The translations under genes were made by a program, and so were the position numbers. 64,000 bases of DNA from Epiperipatus broadwayi. Taxonomy: Eukaryota; Onychophora; Udeonychophora; Euonychophora; Peripatidae. The DNA is taken from assembly GCA_028023455.1 (NCBI GenBank), contig JAQFVV010000020.1:6679092-6743091 (forward strand), written 5' to 3'. Below, piece by piece: positions 25,263-36,600 of the stretch. The notes below the pieces were generated by a model. It made no database searches, was not told where the DNA came from, and worked only from the letters and a program-made list of their open reading frames with translations. The stretch's first letter is position 1; every line of letters begins with the position of its first letter.

Positions 25263-27551
25263 ATAGTGAGTTGTTAAATAAAACATTTCTCCAATTTATC
25301 ATTCACAGAATTTTTTTTTACTTTTACTGTATTAATTATCCATATATTTAAATATTTACTTTTAATCTGATTCATCAGTTATCTCAATTTGAGTTGGTAG
25401 ATGAAAATTACTTTCATAATTGTCTTACATTTTATTTTTAATCCAATTTTTTTATAATTGATTTCTGCATATTTTTAAGAACTCCAACAATGTTAAAAAT
25501 CTTTTGCCTTATTCTTTATTTGAATCTAGAAGTTTGTTTTTGAAATTTGTCCTTGAAGAATGCTTACATCTATATTTTCTGCACATAAATAAGTAACTTC
25601 TTTCAAATATAACTTGTATTGCCTTAAAAAATCTTTCTGTCCTATTTCATTCAATCTTAATCTTTACCCCATGCTATCAAGTGCAACATAAGAAGAGTGG
25701 ATTAATAAAATAAAGATTCCTGGATTGATCAAAAATAAATCTGACTTTGGTCAATTGAATAATTGTGTTTAATTTACAACTTTGCTAGTCAAATGGCATG
25801 TGGTCTCCTATGCAACTGACTATATGATTATCTATGTAATCTATCATTCTATTTTCAATGTCATTACAGAATGTTCTCTAATCTAAATCTAATTCATCCT
25901 GATAAATGTCTTTTTTGAACATTTGTAAAAAAAAAAAAAATTATTTCTTTCAAATACTATTCATCTATATATTTACAAAATCCTTTTTTTTAAAGAAATT
26001 GTTCCCAGTTAAAAAAAAGGAAAGAATAATTGTAAAAGATTTCTTTTTTACAGACATGAAGTTTAATTTGGATTATAGTAAAATTAAACAAGTTGTTTAG
26101 CAATTGTCAAAGTTTAATACATTATCCATTTATTAAAACCTTAAACTTTTTTTTAAAAAAAAAATTATATATCATCCATTATCAATCCATTGTAAAAATA
26201 ATTTTTTTTCAGAATCAACCCATTTCTTTGATCTGTAGCTTCTCTTTTCTCATCATTACAGAAAATTTCTTTCACTTATCCATCTTCAATGTGATTGACT
26301 TTTACCTCTTTTACAATCTCTTGGGACTATTGACCTTATCATTTTTTCTTTAAATATATCCATCTCAGCTTGATTTTAGACTCTTATTTCTTTCAGTAAT
26401 GTCAATGACACCCAGTTGTTATCTCACCTATCTATTTTGCTCTTGTTCCCTCTTTATTATCCTCAACATGTATCTCTTTATAATTTTCCCTTTTGTAAAT
26501 TACTATTTTGTATTATATACACTTAATTACAACTAAGTAATAATTGTTTATTTTTTAAAATTATTTTAATTCTTCTTATCGATCTATGCCACTCTATGCC
26601 CGTTCTGATTTCCCAACCATCAGATTTCTCTGTTTGTCCATTAATCTCCCAGAAAATTTCTATTTCTAATCTCACTAACTGTTTTTCATTTTCAATTTTT
26701 TTTTTTTTTTGGAAACATTTTTTTTTGACAGTGGAATTTAGTTTAATATTTGATTTGATAATCTTTTCATGTCTATAATATTCCTTTTGTCTTGTTCTGA
26801 TATCATTTATTATAGTATGTACAATATTCAACATTTTTTAATTCTTTATTGCTTATTCATTCTTAATTAGACCTTCCTTCAAATTTTTATCAACAATCCA
26901 TTTCCTTAGTCACCCAAAAATAATCTCTTCCATTCCCTGTCTTAACTGTATTTACCTCAACCACAAACAGTTGTACCTATACTTATACTATTCATTAATT
27001 TAGAAACTTATAAAATCAGTTAGCTATTATAAATAACATGATATGGTTATTTATTTGATTATGAATTTAGATTGACTTTACAAATAAGGGCATCTAACTT
27101 TATACTCAGATCAATGGTGTTGCTTATGAAGGAGGCCTCCTCATCTTACATCACAATAATAATGTATAGGTGTTACTCATGCCATGTATGTCCAGAAGTA
27201 TCCATTGCTGCAGATATTTTATGGTATTTTCTAATGATAGATAAAGTTTACCTTCTCTCTATTGTAAATTTTCTATAATCCAAGCCTATTTAATTACAAT
27301 GAATATATGCAACATAATTATTCAAAGAGAAATTAACTCTTTATATACTATCTAAAAGATTTATCTATCTTTTACATGTTTCCTTATTAATAAAAAAAAT
27401 TACCAAACCCAAAAATAATGCCTTAAAAATGACTGCTACTCCACCTCTAAGAGCTTTTTAAATGGTCCACCAAGGAAGCATAGATTTTGAAAGAGGAACT
27501 GTGAAAATAATTTTAAATTAGAAGTAGATAATTAAATTTATATATATATTA
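25263..27551. other. T-rich interval, nothing recognisable
   Basis: This strand is pyrimidine-rich from about 25.4 to 26.95 kb, with loosely recurring TTTCTTTCAGWAAT and TCTCAATTTGAT phrases that may be relics of a decayed repeat. Several short frames on both strands are simple-composition (Phe, Lys, Ile) and not credible genes. Confidence 0.4.
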
Positions 27552-27999
27552 TGTAACGGGCACAGATGTTGTTACATTGTTTTTTTTTATTAGTAAACAT
27601 GAAAAAAAATAAAAGTTCGCCAATAAAAACTTCTTTTTAAGAATTAAAAATAAAAAAAAGCATCTTAAACTCGCATATATATAAAATCACACAGATAAAT
27701 AATTATTAAAATAAAACTTTATTAAAGAAAAAGTATTTTAAAACTAAATTTTCAGAAAAGATTTAGAGATAAAAATATATGTTTAAGTTTGAAAACAGAT
27801 TAATTAATCTTTTGTAAAATGGAAATGATTATTTTAATTAGTAAACTAGCCTTGGGCATCTAAAATGTATAAGCAATGGTCAGATAGGAAAACAATAGGA
27901 ACAGAATGGCCAATGAAAGAAATCCATCAGGGAAATTGGACCTCAATGGAAGGATCATCATTAATGATGATGTAACGTTCATTGGATCCTAAAGTTATG

Positions 28000-28007
28000 T
28001 ATAAAAG
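28000..28007 (+). promoter_or_regulatory. TATA box of the long direct repeat
   Basis: TATAAAAG lies within a conserved ATTGGATCCTAAAGTTATG context, about 450 bases into the repeat, and is repeated at 31709-31716. In the LTR reading this is the Pol II promoter and transcription would start about 30 bases on. Confidence 0.5.
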
Positions 28008-28753
28008 AAAAAATTTTGAAATAAAAAGTGATTTGGTTTTATTAATTAGAAGAAGGAAATGTGTCTATATGTGTTAGTGCAGAGTTGAAGGAGAAGGGAT
28101 TGAAAGACACACTTTCAATTCCTTCAGTTGTTATAAAAAAAAGAGAGAGAGAGAAAATGAAACATCGCTTTTCCAAAAAAAAAAAGGACCACAGGATCAT
28201 CGTAGATTTAACGCTGGATTCCACATGGCAAGCAACGGATAACTAATGAACATTTCTAAAACCGTAAGCATGTTATGAACTTAAATGAAGATTAATTTGA
28301 AAACACTAAGAACTTTAAAATATAAACTTTCTCAGTATTTAATTTATAGAATTAGATTCCTATCTGACCAAACTAAATTATGTATTAATTAGTTATAATT
28401 TTATTGATGTATTTCTTTTGTAAAATCATTTCCATTTTTTTTTTTTTGTTCTTTTAAGTTTTTATTATGATTTCTGTTTTTCGATAAATTAAACTATATA
28501 AATATTAAACTTAAGTCAGGCGTGAATGGCTGTATAGATTTGTAAAGTTATATTAGAGGAGGGTAATCTTAGGTTATTTGTTTCATGGTTGAATTGGGTC
28601 AGTGAATTGGATATATTGATGTAGTTAGTAGATGTAATTTGAGTTTCGCTACAGGCAGAATCACTTATATGCCGCACACTTTCATTTTGCCTATGGAAGG
28701 GATTATAAGACGTAGAATGCTGTTCCTTTCTATGGAGTTTTTTTTATTGCTCT

Positions 28754-28790
28754 TCTTGTCAGATAGATGTAGTATTCCTATCTGACAAGA
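28754..28790 (+). repeat. Conserved 13-bp stem-loop in the long repeat
   Basis: TCTTGTCAGATAG, an 11-base loop, then CTATCTGACAAGA: a perfect 13-bp stem. The right repeat has the same stem at 32462-32498 with one A to G change that still pairs as G-T in RNA. It could be an RNA structural element in the element transcript. Confidence 0.6.
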
Positions 28791-29731
28791 GACAATTTCT
28801 TCTCTTAACCTTTTGTGCTGCCGTATTTCGTATTACATTGAATGAATCACGATATCAGATGAATTGACGTTAGTTTGACTGCGAACTTTTAGCCCAGGGT
28901 TAAATAAATATAGAATGTTTTATCTTCAAATGCAAATCTATGTAGTCTATTCATACTCGACACTAAATAAAAATGCATTAAATTTAAGTTGTTTATAGAT
29001 GCTTGCATGGATTCGTTACCGGCTAATTATGTTTTTGGTTTTCATATTCGATCAAAATATATATAGACATTCGGTAAATACTGATACCTTACGGTGAGTA
29101 TCTAAAATGTATTTATTCGGATGTCTTTTAAGTTATTGGTGCCACTGCAGTATCTTACGATGAATACCAGTGGGTTTCTTGTATTTCCTATGCAATTGAT
29201 GGTATCAATGATTTTGTATTTTGATCGTTTATGTTTATTTTGAAATGTTTTAGCCGTGTAATCTATGTAACCGATCTATACTTAACATTTATAAACAACT
29301 CTTATAAATCCCTCTGTGCGAACTTATAGTAGCATAAAAATTAAAATGTAAATTTAAATTCTAAAATAAAAGTAAAAATAATGTTAAATGTTAAAGTAAA
29401 CATATTAAAATAATAATGTTAAATCTTATATATATATATATGTGCATAAATAAATTTTTGTATGTTAATTACTGGCAGTGGCTTATTTTATTTATTTTTT
29501 AATATTGAAATATAATTAGATAAGATATTATATTATTAAATCTCTGCTACTCCCTGAACTAGTGACATGGGCTAATGACCGGATACCAAAATATATAAAT
29601 AAAGTAAAAAAAAAAAATTTTTTTGTGACTTACGTATCTGCCTACTTTATAAATTTTTCTAGGTTCAAATGCCTAGATGGCACCCTGTAGTACAGATCAC
29701 GTTAAGCTCTCTTTCTCCAGATCGTTATAAC

Positions 29732-29750
29732 TGGCCACCCAACTTGGGCC
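29732..29750 (+). promoter_or_regulatory. Lysine-tRNA-like primer-binding site
   Basis: TGGCCACCCAACTTGGGCC begins two bases after the left repeat. It resembles the binding site for tRNA-Lys used by many retroelements (TGGCGCCCAACGTGGGGC), with one extra base and a few substitutions. The position is exactly where reverse transcription of an LTR element would be primed. The match is from memory of the tRNA end and is not exact. Confidence 0.45.
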
Positions 29751-30199
29751 GATCTATTGATAAAAACCACGTATGCCCTGAGCAAATTTCTTTTTTCAAA
29801 ATGAAATATGTTTATCTGTTTACATAAAGTCGGATACTTTAAATCTTATAAAAGCACTGCCAGAAAGAAATAGCACATATATTAAACACAAGAAAGTATA
29901 AATAATTTTAAATTGTACTTTGTTAAAAAAAAAAAAGAGAAAGCCAAAAGGTTGAAATTGATATGTTTTTTTTGTTGATATATATTATGCTTTTATGTGT
30001 ATAGGCGCACACAGCCATGTATGTTTATGATGGTAAATGTGGTACCTCATGATGAGTACCATTGGGAATTTACTTCAGTGTAATCCTATTTAAGCATTTT
30101 AATCAGTCATAAATAAGTTGGTGGTATTTATAATTGTGCTGCAAATACACACGTATAAATCCATTATCTTCCTTAAAACATATTTACCTCAATGTAACC

Positions 30200-30992
30200 T
30201 CTCATTTAAGTCATTTAGATTTCACAGATGATGTAGTTGTTTTTGCAAATAATGCTTCAGATCTGCGGGAAATGTTGCAGGAATTATCAGATGAAAGTAG
30301 GAAAGTAGGACTAAAGATAAATGTTAAAAAGACTAAAGTAATGTTTAATCGATTTGCTCAAAATATGAAAATAAAGATTGATTATGATGAATTAGAAGAA
30401 GTTAACAGTTACAAATACCTTGGCCAGATTATTAATGCAGATGGAAACATAATGGAGGAAATTAATCATAGAATTAAACTGGGTTGGAGTGCTTTTGGTA
30501 GAAATAACTTGATATTAAAAGGAAATATGCCTATGTGTTTGAAAAGGAAGTTTTTTTAACAAATGTGTTTTACCAGTTCTTACTTATGGATCTGAGACTT
30601 GGACACTTAATAGAAGAGCAATTCAGAGACTTCAGACCACTCAAAGAAGTATGGAGAGATGTATGTTGGAGTAACATGGAGAGATCATAAATGCAATGTA
30701 TGGGTAAGAGAACAAACAGGTGTTACTGACCTCATTGAAAAAATTAAAAGATTGAAGTGGAGCTGGGCTGGACATATTGTTAGAAGAGATGATAATAGAT
30801 GGACATTTGAAATTTTAAACTGGATTTCAAGAGATTGTAAAAGACCCAGAAAGAGACCACATGTGAGGTGGATGGATGAAATAAGAAAGTGTGCAGGGGT
30901 GATGTGGAGAAGAGAAGCTAAAGATCGGAGAAGATGGATTAAACTTGGAGAGACCTTCATCCTGCAGTGGATTGATAATGGTTGATAATGAT
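30200..30992 (+). pseudogene. RTE-like LINE 3' fragment inside the LTR-like element
   Basis: The frame at 30206-30559 starts in the reverse transcriptase catalytic region (FTDDVVVF, where FADD or YADD is usual), followed by GLKINVKKTKVM and NSYKYLGQIIN. A frameshift at the T-run near 30551 shifts to the next part (LPVLTYGSETWTL), and another near 30665 leads to VREQTGV...GHIVRRDDNRW and the end ILQWIDNG. This is the thumb and C-terminal region of a non-LTR retrotransposon. It lacks the endonuclease and the first reverse transcriptase motifs, has at least two frameshifts and ends in a short TGATGATGA tail. It is dead. Confidence 0.85.
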
Positions 30993-31259
30993 GATGAACC
31001 TCTTAAATAAATAATTTATAAAATTTGCTTGTCATGCCATGTGTAAAAATAAAATGTATAAAAAAATAGAACTCTTGTGGGGAGGAGGTGAATGTAAATG
31101 GTCCTTAGGAAAGCAATGCTCAACATTTTTTTTTATATAGTCTTTTTGTAAAGTTACTAACTGGATGTTTTTGTACATTTTGTTAATCGTGTACCGTAAT
31201 TACTAACCCTAAATAAAATATTTTTTTTTGTTCATTTTTTTTAAGCAAGTTTACTGATA

Positions 31260-33432
31260 TGTAACGGGCACAGATGTCGTTATATTGGTTTTTTTTATTA
31301 GTAAACATGAAAAAAAATAAAAGTTCGCCAATAAAAACTTCTTTTTTAAGAATTAAAAATAAAAAAAAGCATCTTAAACTCGCATATATATAAAATTGCA
31401 CAGATAAATAATTATTAAAATTAAACTTTATTAAAGAAAAAGTATTTTAAAACTAAATTTTCAGAAAAGATTTAGAGATAAAAATATATGTTTAAGTTTG
31501 AAAACAGATTAATTAATCTTTTGTAAAATGGAAATGATTATTTTAATTAGTAAACTAGCCTTGGGCATCTAAAATGTATAAGTAATGGTCAGATAGGAAA
31601 ACAATACGAACAGAATGGCCAATGAAAGAAATCCATTGGGGAAATCGGACCTCAATGGAAGGATCATCATCAACGATGATGTAACATCCATTGGATCCTA
31701 AAGTTATGTATAAAAGAAAAAATTTGGAAATAAAAAGTGATTTGGTTTAATTAATTAGAAGGAGGAGATGTGACTATATGTGTTAGTGCGGAGTTGAAGG
31801 AGAAGGGATTGAAAGATGCACTTTCAATTCCTTCAGTTGTTAAAAAAAAAAGAGAGAGAAAATGAAACATCACTTTTCCAAAAAAAAAAAAAAGGACCAC
31901 AGGATCATCGTGGATTTAACGCTGGATTCCACATGGCAATCAACGGATAACTAATGAACATTTCTAAAACCATAAGCACATTATGAACTTAAATGAAGAT
32001 TAATTTGAAAACACTAAGAACTTTAACATATAAACTTTCTCAGTATTTAATTTATAGGATTAGATTCCTATCTGACCAAACTAAATTATGTATTAATTAG
32101 TTATAATTTTATTGATGTATTTCTTTTGTAAAATCATTTCCATTTTTTTTTTTTGTTCTTTTAAGTTTTTATTATGATTTCTGTTTATCGATAAATTAAA
32201 CTATATAAATATTAAACTTAAGTCGGGCGTGAATGGCTGTATAGATTTGTAAAGTTATATTAGGGGAGGGTAATCTTAGGTTATTTGTTTCATGGCTGAA
32301 TTGGGTCAGTGAATTGGATATATTAATGTAGTTAGTAGATGTAATTCGAGTTTCGCTATGGGCAGAATCACTTATATGCCGCACACTTCCGTTTTGCCTA
32401 TGGAAGGGATTATAAGACGTAGAATGCTGTTCCTTTCTATGGAGTTTTTTTTTATTGCTCTTCTTGTCAGATAGATGTAGTATTCCTATCTGACGAGAGG
32501 CAATTTCTTCTCTTAACCTTTTGTGCTGCCGTATTTCATATTACATTGAATGCATCAATATATCAGATGAATTGACGTTAGTTTGACTGCGAACTTTTAG
32601 CCTAGGGTTAATTAAGGATAGAATGTTTTATCTTCAAATGCAAATCTATGTAGTCTATTCATACTCGACACTAAATAAAAATGCATTAAATTTAAGTTGT
32701 TTATAGACGCTTGCATGGATTCATTACCGGCTAATTATGTTTTTGGTTTTCATATTCAATAATATATATAGACATTTGGTAAATACTGATACCTTATAGT
32801 GAGTATATAAAATGTATTTATTCAGATGTCTTTTAATTTATTGGTGCCACTGCGGTATCTTAAGATGAATACCAGTGGGTTTCTTGTATTCCCTATGCAA
32901 TTGATGGTATCAATGATTTTGTATTTTGATCGTTTATGTTTATTTTGAAATGTTTTAGCCATGTAATCTATGTAACCGATCTATACTCAACATTTATAAA
33001 CAACTTTTATAAATCCCTCTGTGCGAACTTATAATAGCATAAAAATTAAAATGTAAATTTAAAATTCTAAAATAAAAGTAAAAATAATGTTAAATGTTAA
33101 AGTAAACATATTAAAATAATAATGTTAAATCTTATATATATATATGTGCGTAAATAAATTTTTGTATGTTAATTACTGGGAGTGGTTTATTTTATTTATT
33201 TTTTAATATTGAAATATAATTAGATAAGATATTATATTATTAAATCTCTACTACTCCCTGAGCTAGTGACATGGGCTAATGACCGGATATCAAAATATAT
33301 AAATAAAGTAAAATAAAAAAATTTTTTTTGACTTACGTATCTGCCTACTTCATAAATTTTTCTAGGTTCAAATGCCTAAATGGCACCCTGTAGTACAGAT
33401 CACGTTAAGCTCTCTTTCTCTGGATTGTTATA
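31260..33432 (+). repeat. Right long direct repeat (3' LTR candidate)
   Basis: Same termini as the left repeat, with a TATA box at 31709-31716 and the stem-loop at 32462-32498. It ends in GTTATA followed by a long AT microsatellite. Small indels in A and T runs account for most of the length difference from the left copy. Confidence 0.7.
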
Positions 33433-33589
33433 ATATATATATATATATTAGTTTTAATGTGAAAATGTACACATCACACTATGTAAAGCAAACTAATAAT
33501 AACTCTGTTTATTTTACAATTCATAAATTCAGAACTATAATCATCAGGGAATATCCCTACTTGCACAGTAGACTAGTTTCATTTTTGTA

Positions 33590-34146
33590 ATGAATATCAC
33601 TGATACATATTGAATATGGTCTTTTTCTAGTCTTTTATAATCTCTTTGGTTCAAATTTAAAATTTCCAATGTCCATCTATTAATCTCTCTTCCAGCGATC
33701 ATCATCATCATCATCAACCATTATCAATCCATGGCAGGATGGTCTCTCCAAGTTCAATCCAGCTATATATATATATATATAATCAGCTCCATTTCAGTTT
33801 CTTAATTGTTTCAATGATGCTCATAATACCTGTTTATTCTCTCACTGATATATTTTGTTTTTGATCTCTTATTATTATTCTTAATCTAAAGCACACCCTA
33901 CTTGTCTAAAGTTTTTGCATTGCTTTTCTGTTAAGTGTACAAATCTCAGCTCCATAACAAAGAACTGGTAAAATATATGTAGTAAATATCTTTATTTTCA
34001 AACAAATAGACAAATTTCTTTTTAATATTAAGTTATTTATAAGAAAAGCATTTCACTCAAGTTTAATTCATATAATTGATTTCATGTGTTGTTTCTATGT
34101 TAATAATCTGACCAAAGTATTTACAGCTGTTAATTCCTAATTCATG
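33590..34146 (-). pseudogene. RTE-like LINE, minus strand, 3' portion (rearranged)
   Basis: Reading the minus strand, the frame gives LPVLCYGAE, TLNRKAMQKL and IKKLKW, then an AT repeat near 33768, then CATGGATTGATAATGG and a GATGATGATGATGATGAT tail (33699-33716). Beyond the tail a further scrap (33590-33690, ...RDxNRWTLEILN) of the same LINE follows, so the 3' end is rearranged or two insertions are fused. A family A element separates this from the rest of the copy at 34690-36600. Confidence 0.75.
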
Positions 34147-34159
34147 ATTATCAATATTT

Positions 34160-34676
34160 CATCACATAATCACCATTTCTTATGCTTGCACATAACTGTT
34201 ATTAACACAGGCAAAACTCTCCAAAACTATTATGTGCAAGCATAAGAAATGATGATCATGTGATGTTTAGTGGTTTAACACCAATCCTGTCTAATAGAAT
34301 AGTGGTGGCTATGGTTGTTAAAAAGCCAAAGACACCAAAATGTATGGGTACTGAACTGAGTTCAAACCCATATGACTATATAAGCTATTGAGCTTAGATT
34401 GAAAATATTATTGTTTTCAATTTTATTCTCATAGTTTTGTAGTTAAGTAGAGATAAAAGGTGGCTGCTGGAGGGTTGCATTAGATCCTAAGATCTAGGTG
34501 CAGTGCTCTCAGACCCAAAACTCTTCACTGATAAATGCCACAAGCCAGAAACAAGTCTGGGGATATTGGATGAGTAGGTACTAGATGGGAATTTTATGTA
34601 CAAGCCTTCTGGAATCTATTAATTACTCTGGCTGGTACTGAGTGACCCTACTGTATGGAGAGTTTTGCCTGTGTTA
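34160..34676 (+). mobile_element. Family A element nested in a LINE, 13-bp duplication
   Basis: Perfect 13-bp flanks ATTATCAATATTT lie at 34147-34159 and 34677-34689. They coincide with LINE coding sequence, so the empty site is recoverable. The element opens with CATCACATAATCACCATTTC, quickly folds back (CACAGGCAAAACTCTCC then its partner GCAAGCATAAGAAATG), continues through one full plus-strand unit and ends GGAGAGTTTTGCCTGTGTTA. Its hammerhead (34522-34563) has one core mutation. It is 517 bp long. Confidence 0.88.
34522..34563 (+). ncRNA. Decayed hammerhead ribozyme (family A)
   Basis: Core CTGATAA (position 8 G to A); TGC/GCC in stem II with one mismatch; GAAACAAGTC; stem I TCTTCA/TGGGGA still pairs through G-T. 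Expected inactive. Confidence 0.6.
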
Positions 34677-34689
34677 ATTATCAATATTT

Positions 34690-36600
34690 ATTTATTCTTT
34701 CGGAAAAAAATCATTGAGCGTAACTTTAGTTTTTTTTTTAGTATTTATGTTTAATCCTATTTTCATACTTCCATATGATTACTCTTGAAACATTATTTGA
34801 AGCCCTAAAACATTATTTACAAAAGCAATTACATCATCTACACCACCTGCAAAATCTAGATGACTATCTCCATTTTCTTTTATCCCCTTAGTTTAACATT
34901 TTAATAAAATACTTCTTGTAAAACTGCTATAAAATGTTTTGCAGATATGAAGTCACCCTGTTGTCCACCAGGATCAATGTTAATTTTTTTAATAACACTA
35001 TGTATGTAATCTAATCATTGCTGTTAATTCTGATAAATATTCTTCAGAATATGACAGCATCCTATGTCTATATCTTGATGATGCATGCTTTAATCACTAA
35101 AGAAATGTTTAAGGAATCAAATGCCTTTTTATAATCTACAAATCCAAAACATATTGGTAACTCATATCCATTGGTCTTTCTATAACTTCTCTCAATATTT
35201 GGATATTATCCACTGTACTAAAACCTCTTTTAAATCAATCTTGCTCTTTTCATTGGTACAATCCAAACTTTTCTTGTGTAGAATTGATAAAAGACGGATA
35301 GATTTGTAATTTTTAATATCTTCTTCATCATCTTTTTAAAGTACCAATATTAATATTGTGTTCTTCCAGTCATCTTGTATATCTTTATCATTTAGAAATT
35401 TGGTTTATAACATTGCTAAAAATAACTTTAATTTATTCACCTTTTTAAGATATCAAGTATAATACGATCATTATCTGGGGCTTTATCCTTCTTCATATAT
35501 TTAATTGTATGTCTTACTTCTTTAATTAAAATGCTGGGCACTTCAGAAAGATGTAGTAATTATAGGGATACTTGTTCTAGCTCTTTGTTGCTATACAATT
35601 CTTTATATAAAATTTCCACATATTTCATGATGTTATCTCTTTTTTTTGTAATAGTTCATCTTTGTTTTTATTGCAAAAATAAGTTTCTACCAAGATATTA
35701 TTTTATTTTATTGATATTTTTATTCCCTTCTATAGCCTTTTTTGCCCATTCACATTTATATATTTTTATATATCATTATGAATTCCTTTTTGTATTATTT
35801 TACTAAACTCCAGATATTCAATTCTTCTTAATAGATTATTTTTAAAAAATCCATATTTCTTTTCTTTATTCACTCTCTTGTTTCAATAGAAAATATACTG
35901 GTAAATTGCTGTTTCGTTTTTCTTTTTATTGATTTCAGTCGAAGTTGAAACATATTTAAAGTATCAGTATTTTAAAATGATTTGCACATGCTAATTTTAA
36001 TTCAGTGTAGTGTTTCTGATGATTAGGAACAACAACAGTGGATAATGCCTTTTTAAATAATTTTTATCTCTAGTTCTGCATTAACATGTATTTTACAGCT
36101 GTCTAATCAGTGATCACTTCCCTGTGTTGAATATGTTAAGAACATTATAATTTCTACTTTCAATTGGATGTTTCTTTGCCCATTTCTAATTATAATTTTT
36201 CTAAAAAAACAATTTATAAAAGCCAGTTTTTCTGTGAATTTCACAAGTCTATGGGTTTTCTCATTTGTAGCATGATAATTTATCCATGACATTTTCATCT
36301 TTCAATAAGTTACCAATTTTAGATGCTGTATGACTTAATCCAAAAACATTTTGTATATCCATATAGAAATCTTCTAGTTGAGCACAATGAGAACTTGTTG
36401 AGATTTAAACCCAAATCATCTGCATTTGGCAATCTTACCACTCTCTCTAATATGCTATCAATTTCCATAAGGATATTATTTTTCTTTTTTTTTTCTAACA
36501 AATCCCACTTGTGCCTTAGCAGAAAATCACATCTGTTTAAATCAATTGTCTTTTAACCTTTTATTTCAGCTTCATAAATTCCAACAATGAACCATTTAAT
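34690..36600 (-). pseudogene. RTE-like LINE, minus strand, endonuclease and reverse transcriptase
   Basis: The minus strand gives, upstream to downstream: an endonuclease C-terminal remnant (36300-36107, ...RNGQRNIQLKVE...TQGSDH, the SDH motif), a palm entry KAPDNDRI-like segment (about 35500-35455), FVDYKKAFDS (about 35140-35105), GQQGDFISAKHFIAVL (about 34970-34920; GVRQGD is usual), a broken catalytic DD segment (DFAGGVDDVIAF, about 34865-34830) and NINTKKTKV (about 34745-34715). Many stops and frameshifts. Domain order matches RTE-class LINEs with an AP-type endonuclease. The family A insertion at 34160-34676 split it. Confidence 0.8.

Larger units (their letters stand above)
27552..29729 (+). 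repeat. Left long direct repeat (5' LTR candidate)
   Basis: Starts TGTAACGGGCACAGATG and ends CGTTATA. It contains a TATA box (28000-28007), a 13-bp hairpin (28754-28790), AATAAAG near 29599 followed by A and T runs, and a tRNA-T-arm-like TCTAGGTTCAAATGCCTAGA at 29659-29678. An open frame at 28061-28246 is not preserved well enough in the right copy to claim a protein. Confidence 0.7.
27552..33432 (+). mobile_element. Putative non-autonomous LTR retrotransposon with 2.17-kb LTRs
   Basis: Two direct repeats (27552-29729 and 31260-33432) are alignable end to end with a few percent divergence and flank a 1.53-kb interior. Both start TGTAACGGGCAC and end GTTATA, giving an imperfect TGTAAC/GTTATA inverted terminus. 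A lysine-tRNA-like primer-binding site follows the left repeat. The interior has no gag, protease, integrase or LTR-type reverse transcriptase; its only coding remnant is a 5'-truncated LINE piece. I infer a large-LTR non-autonomous element with a nested LINE. No good polypurine tract sits directly before the right repeat (GGGGAGGAGG is about 170 bases upstream), and TA-rich flanks hide any target duplication. A segmental duplication is the alternative. Confidence 0.55.

Noticed and set aside
27072-27278. 68-codon open frame
   Set aside because: No known motif; frame breaks immediately and flanking DNA is featureless.
28042-28246. 60-codon open frames inside the long repeats
   Set aside because: Low-complexity Lys/Arg-rich on one strand; the right repeat has frame-changing indels in the A-run and the hydrophobic minus-strand frame is its shadow.
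34160-34676. Classifying family A as a cut-and-paste foldback transposon
   Set aside because: Target duplications vary between 10 and 14 bp, the termini are not a constant inverted repeat, and units occur head to tail, all of which fit RNA-mediated insertion better.
35121-35806. Plus-strand open frames within 35-36 kb
   Set aside because: They are antisense shadows of the minus-strand LINE.
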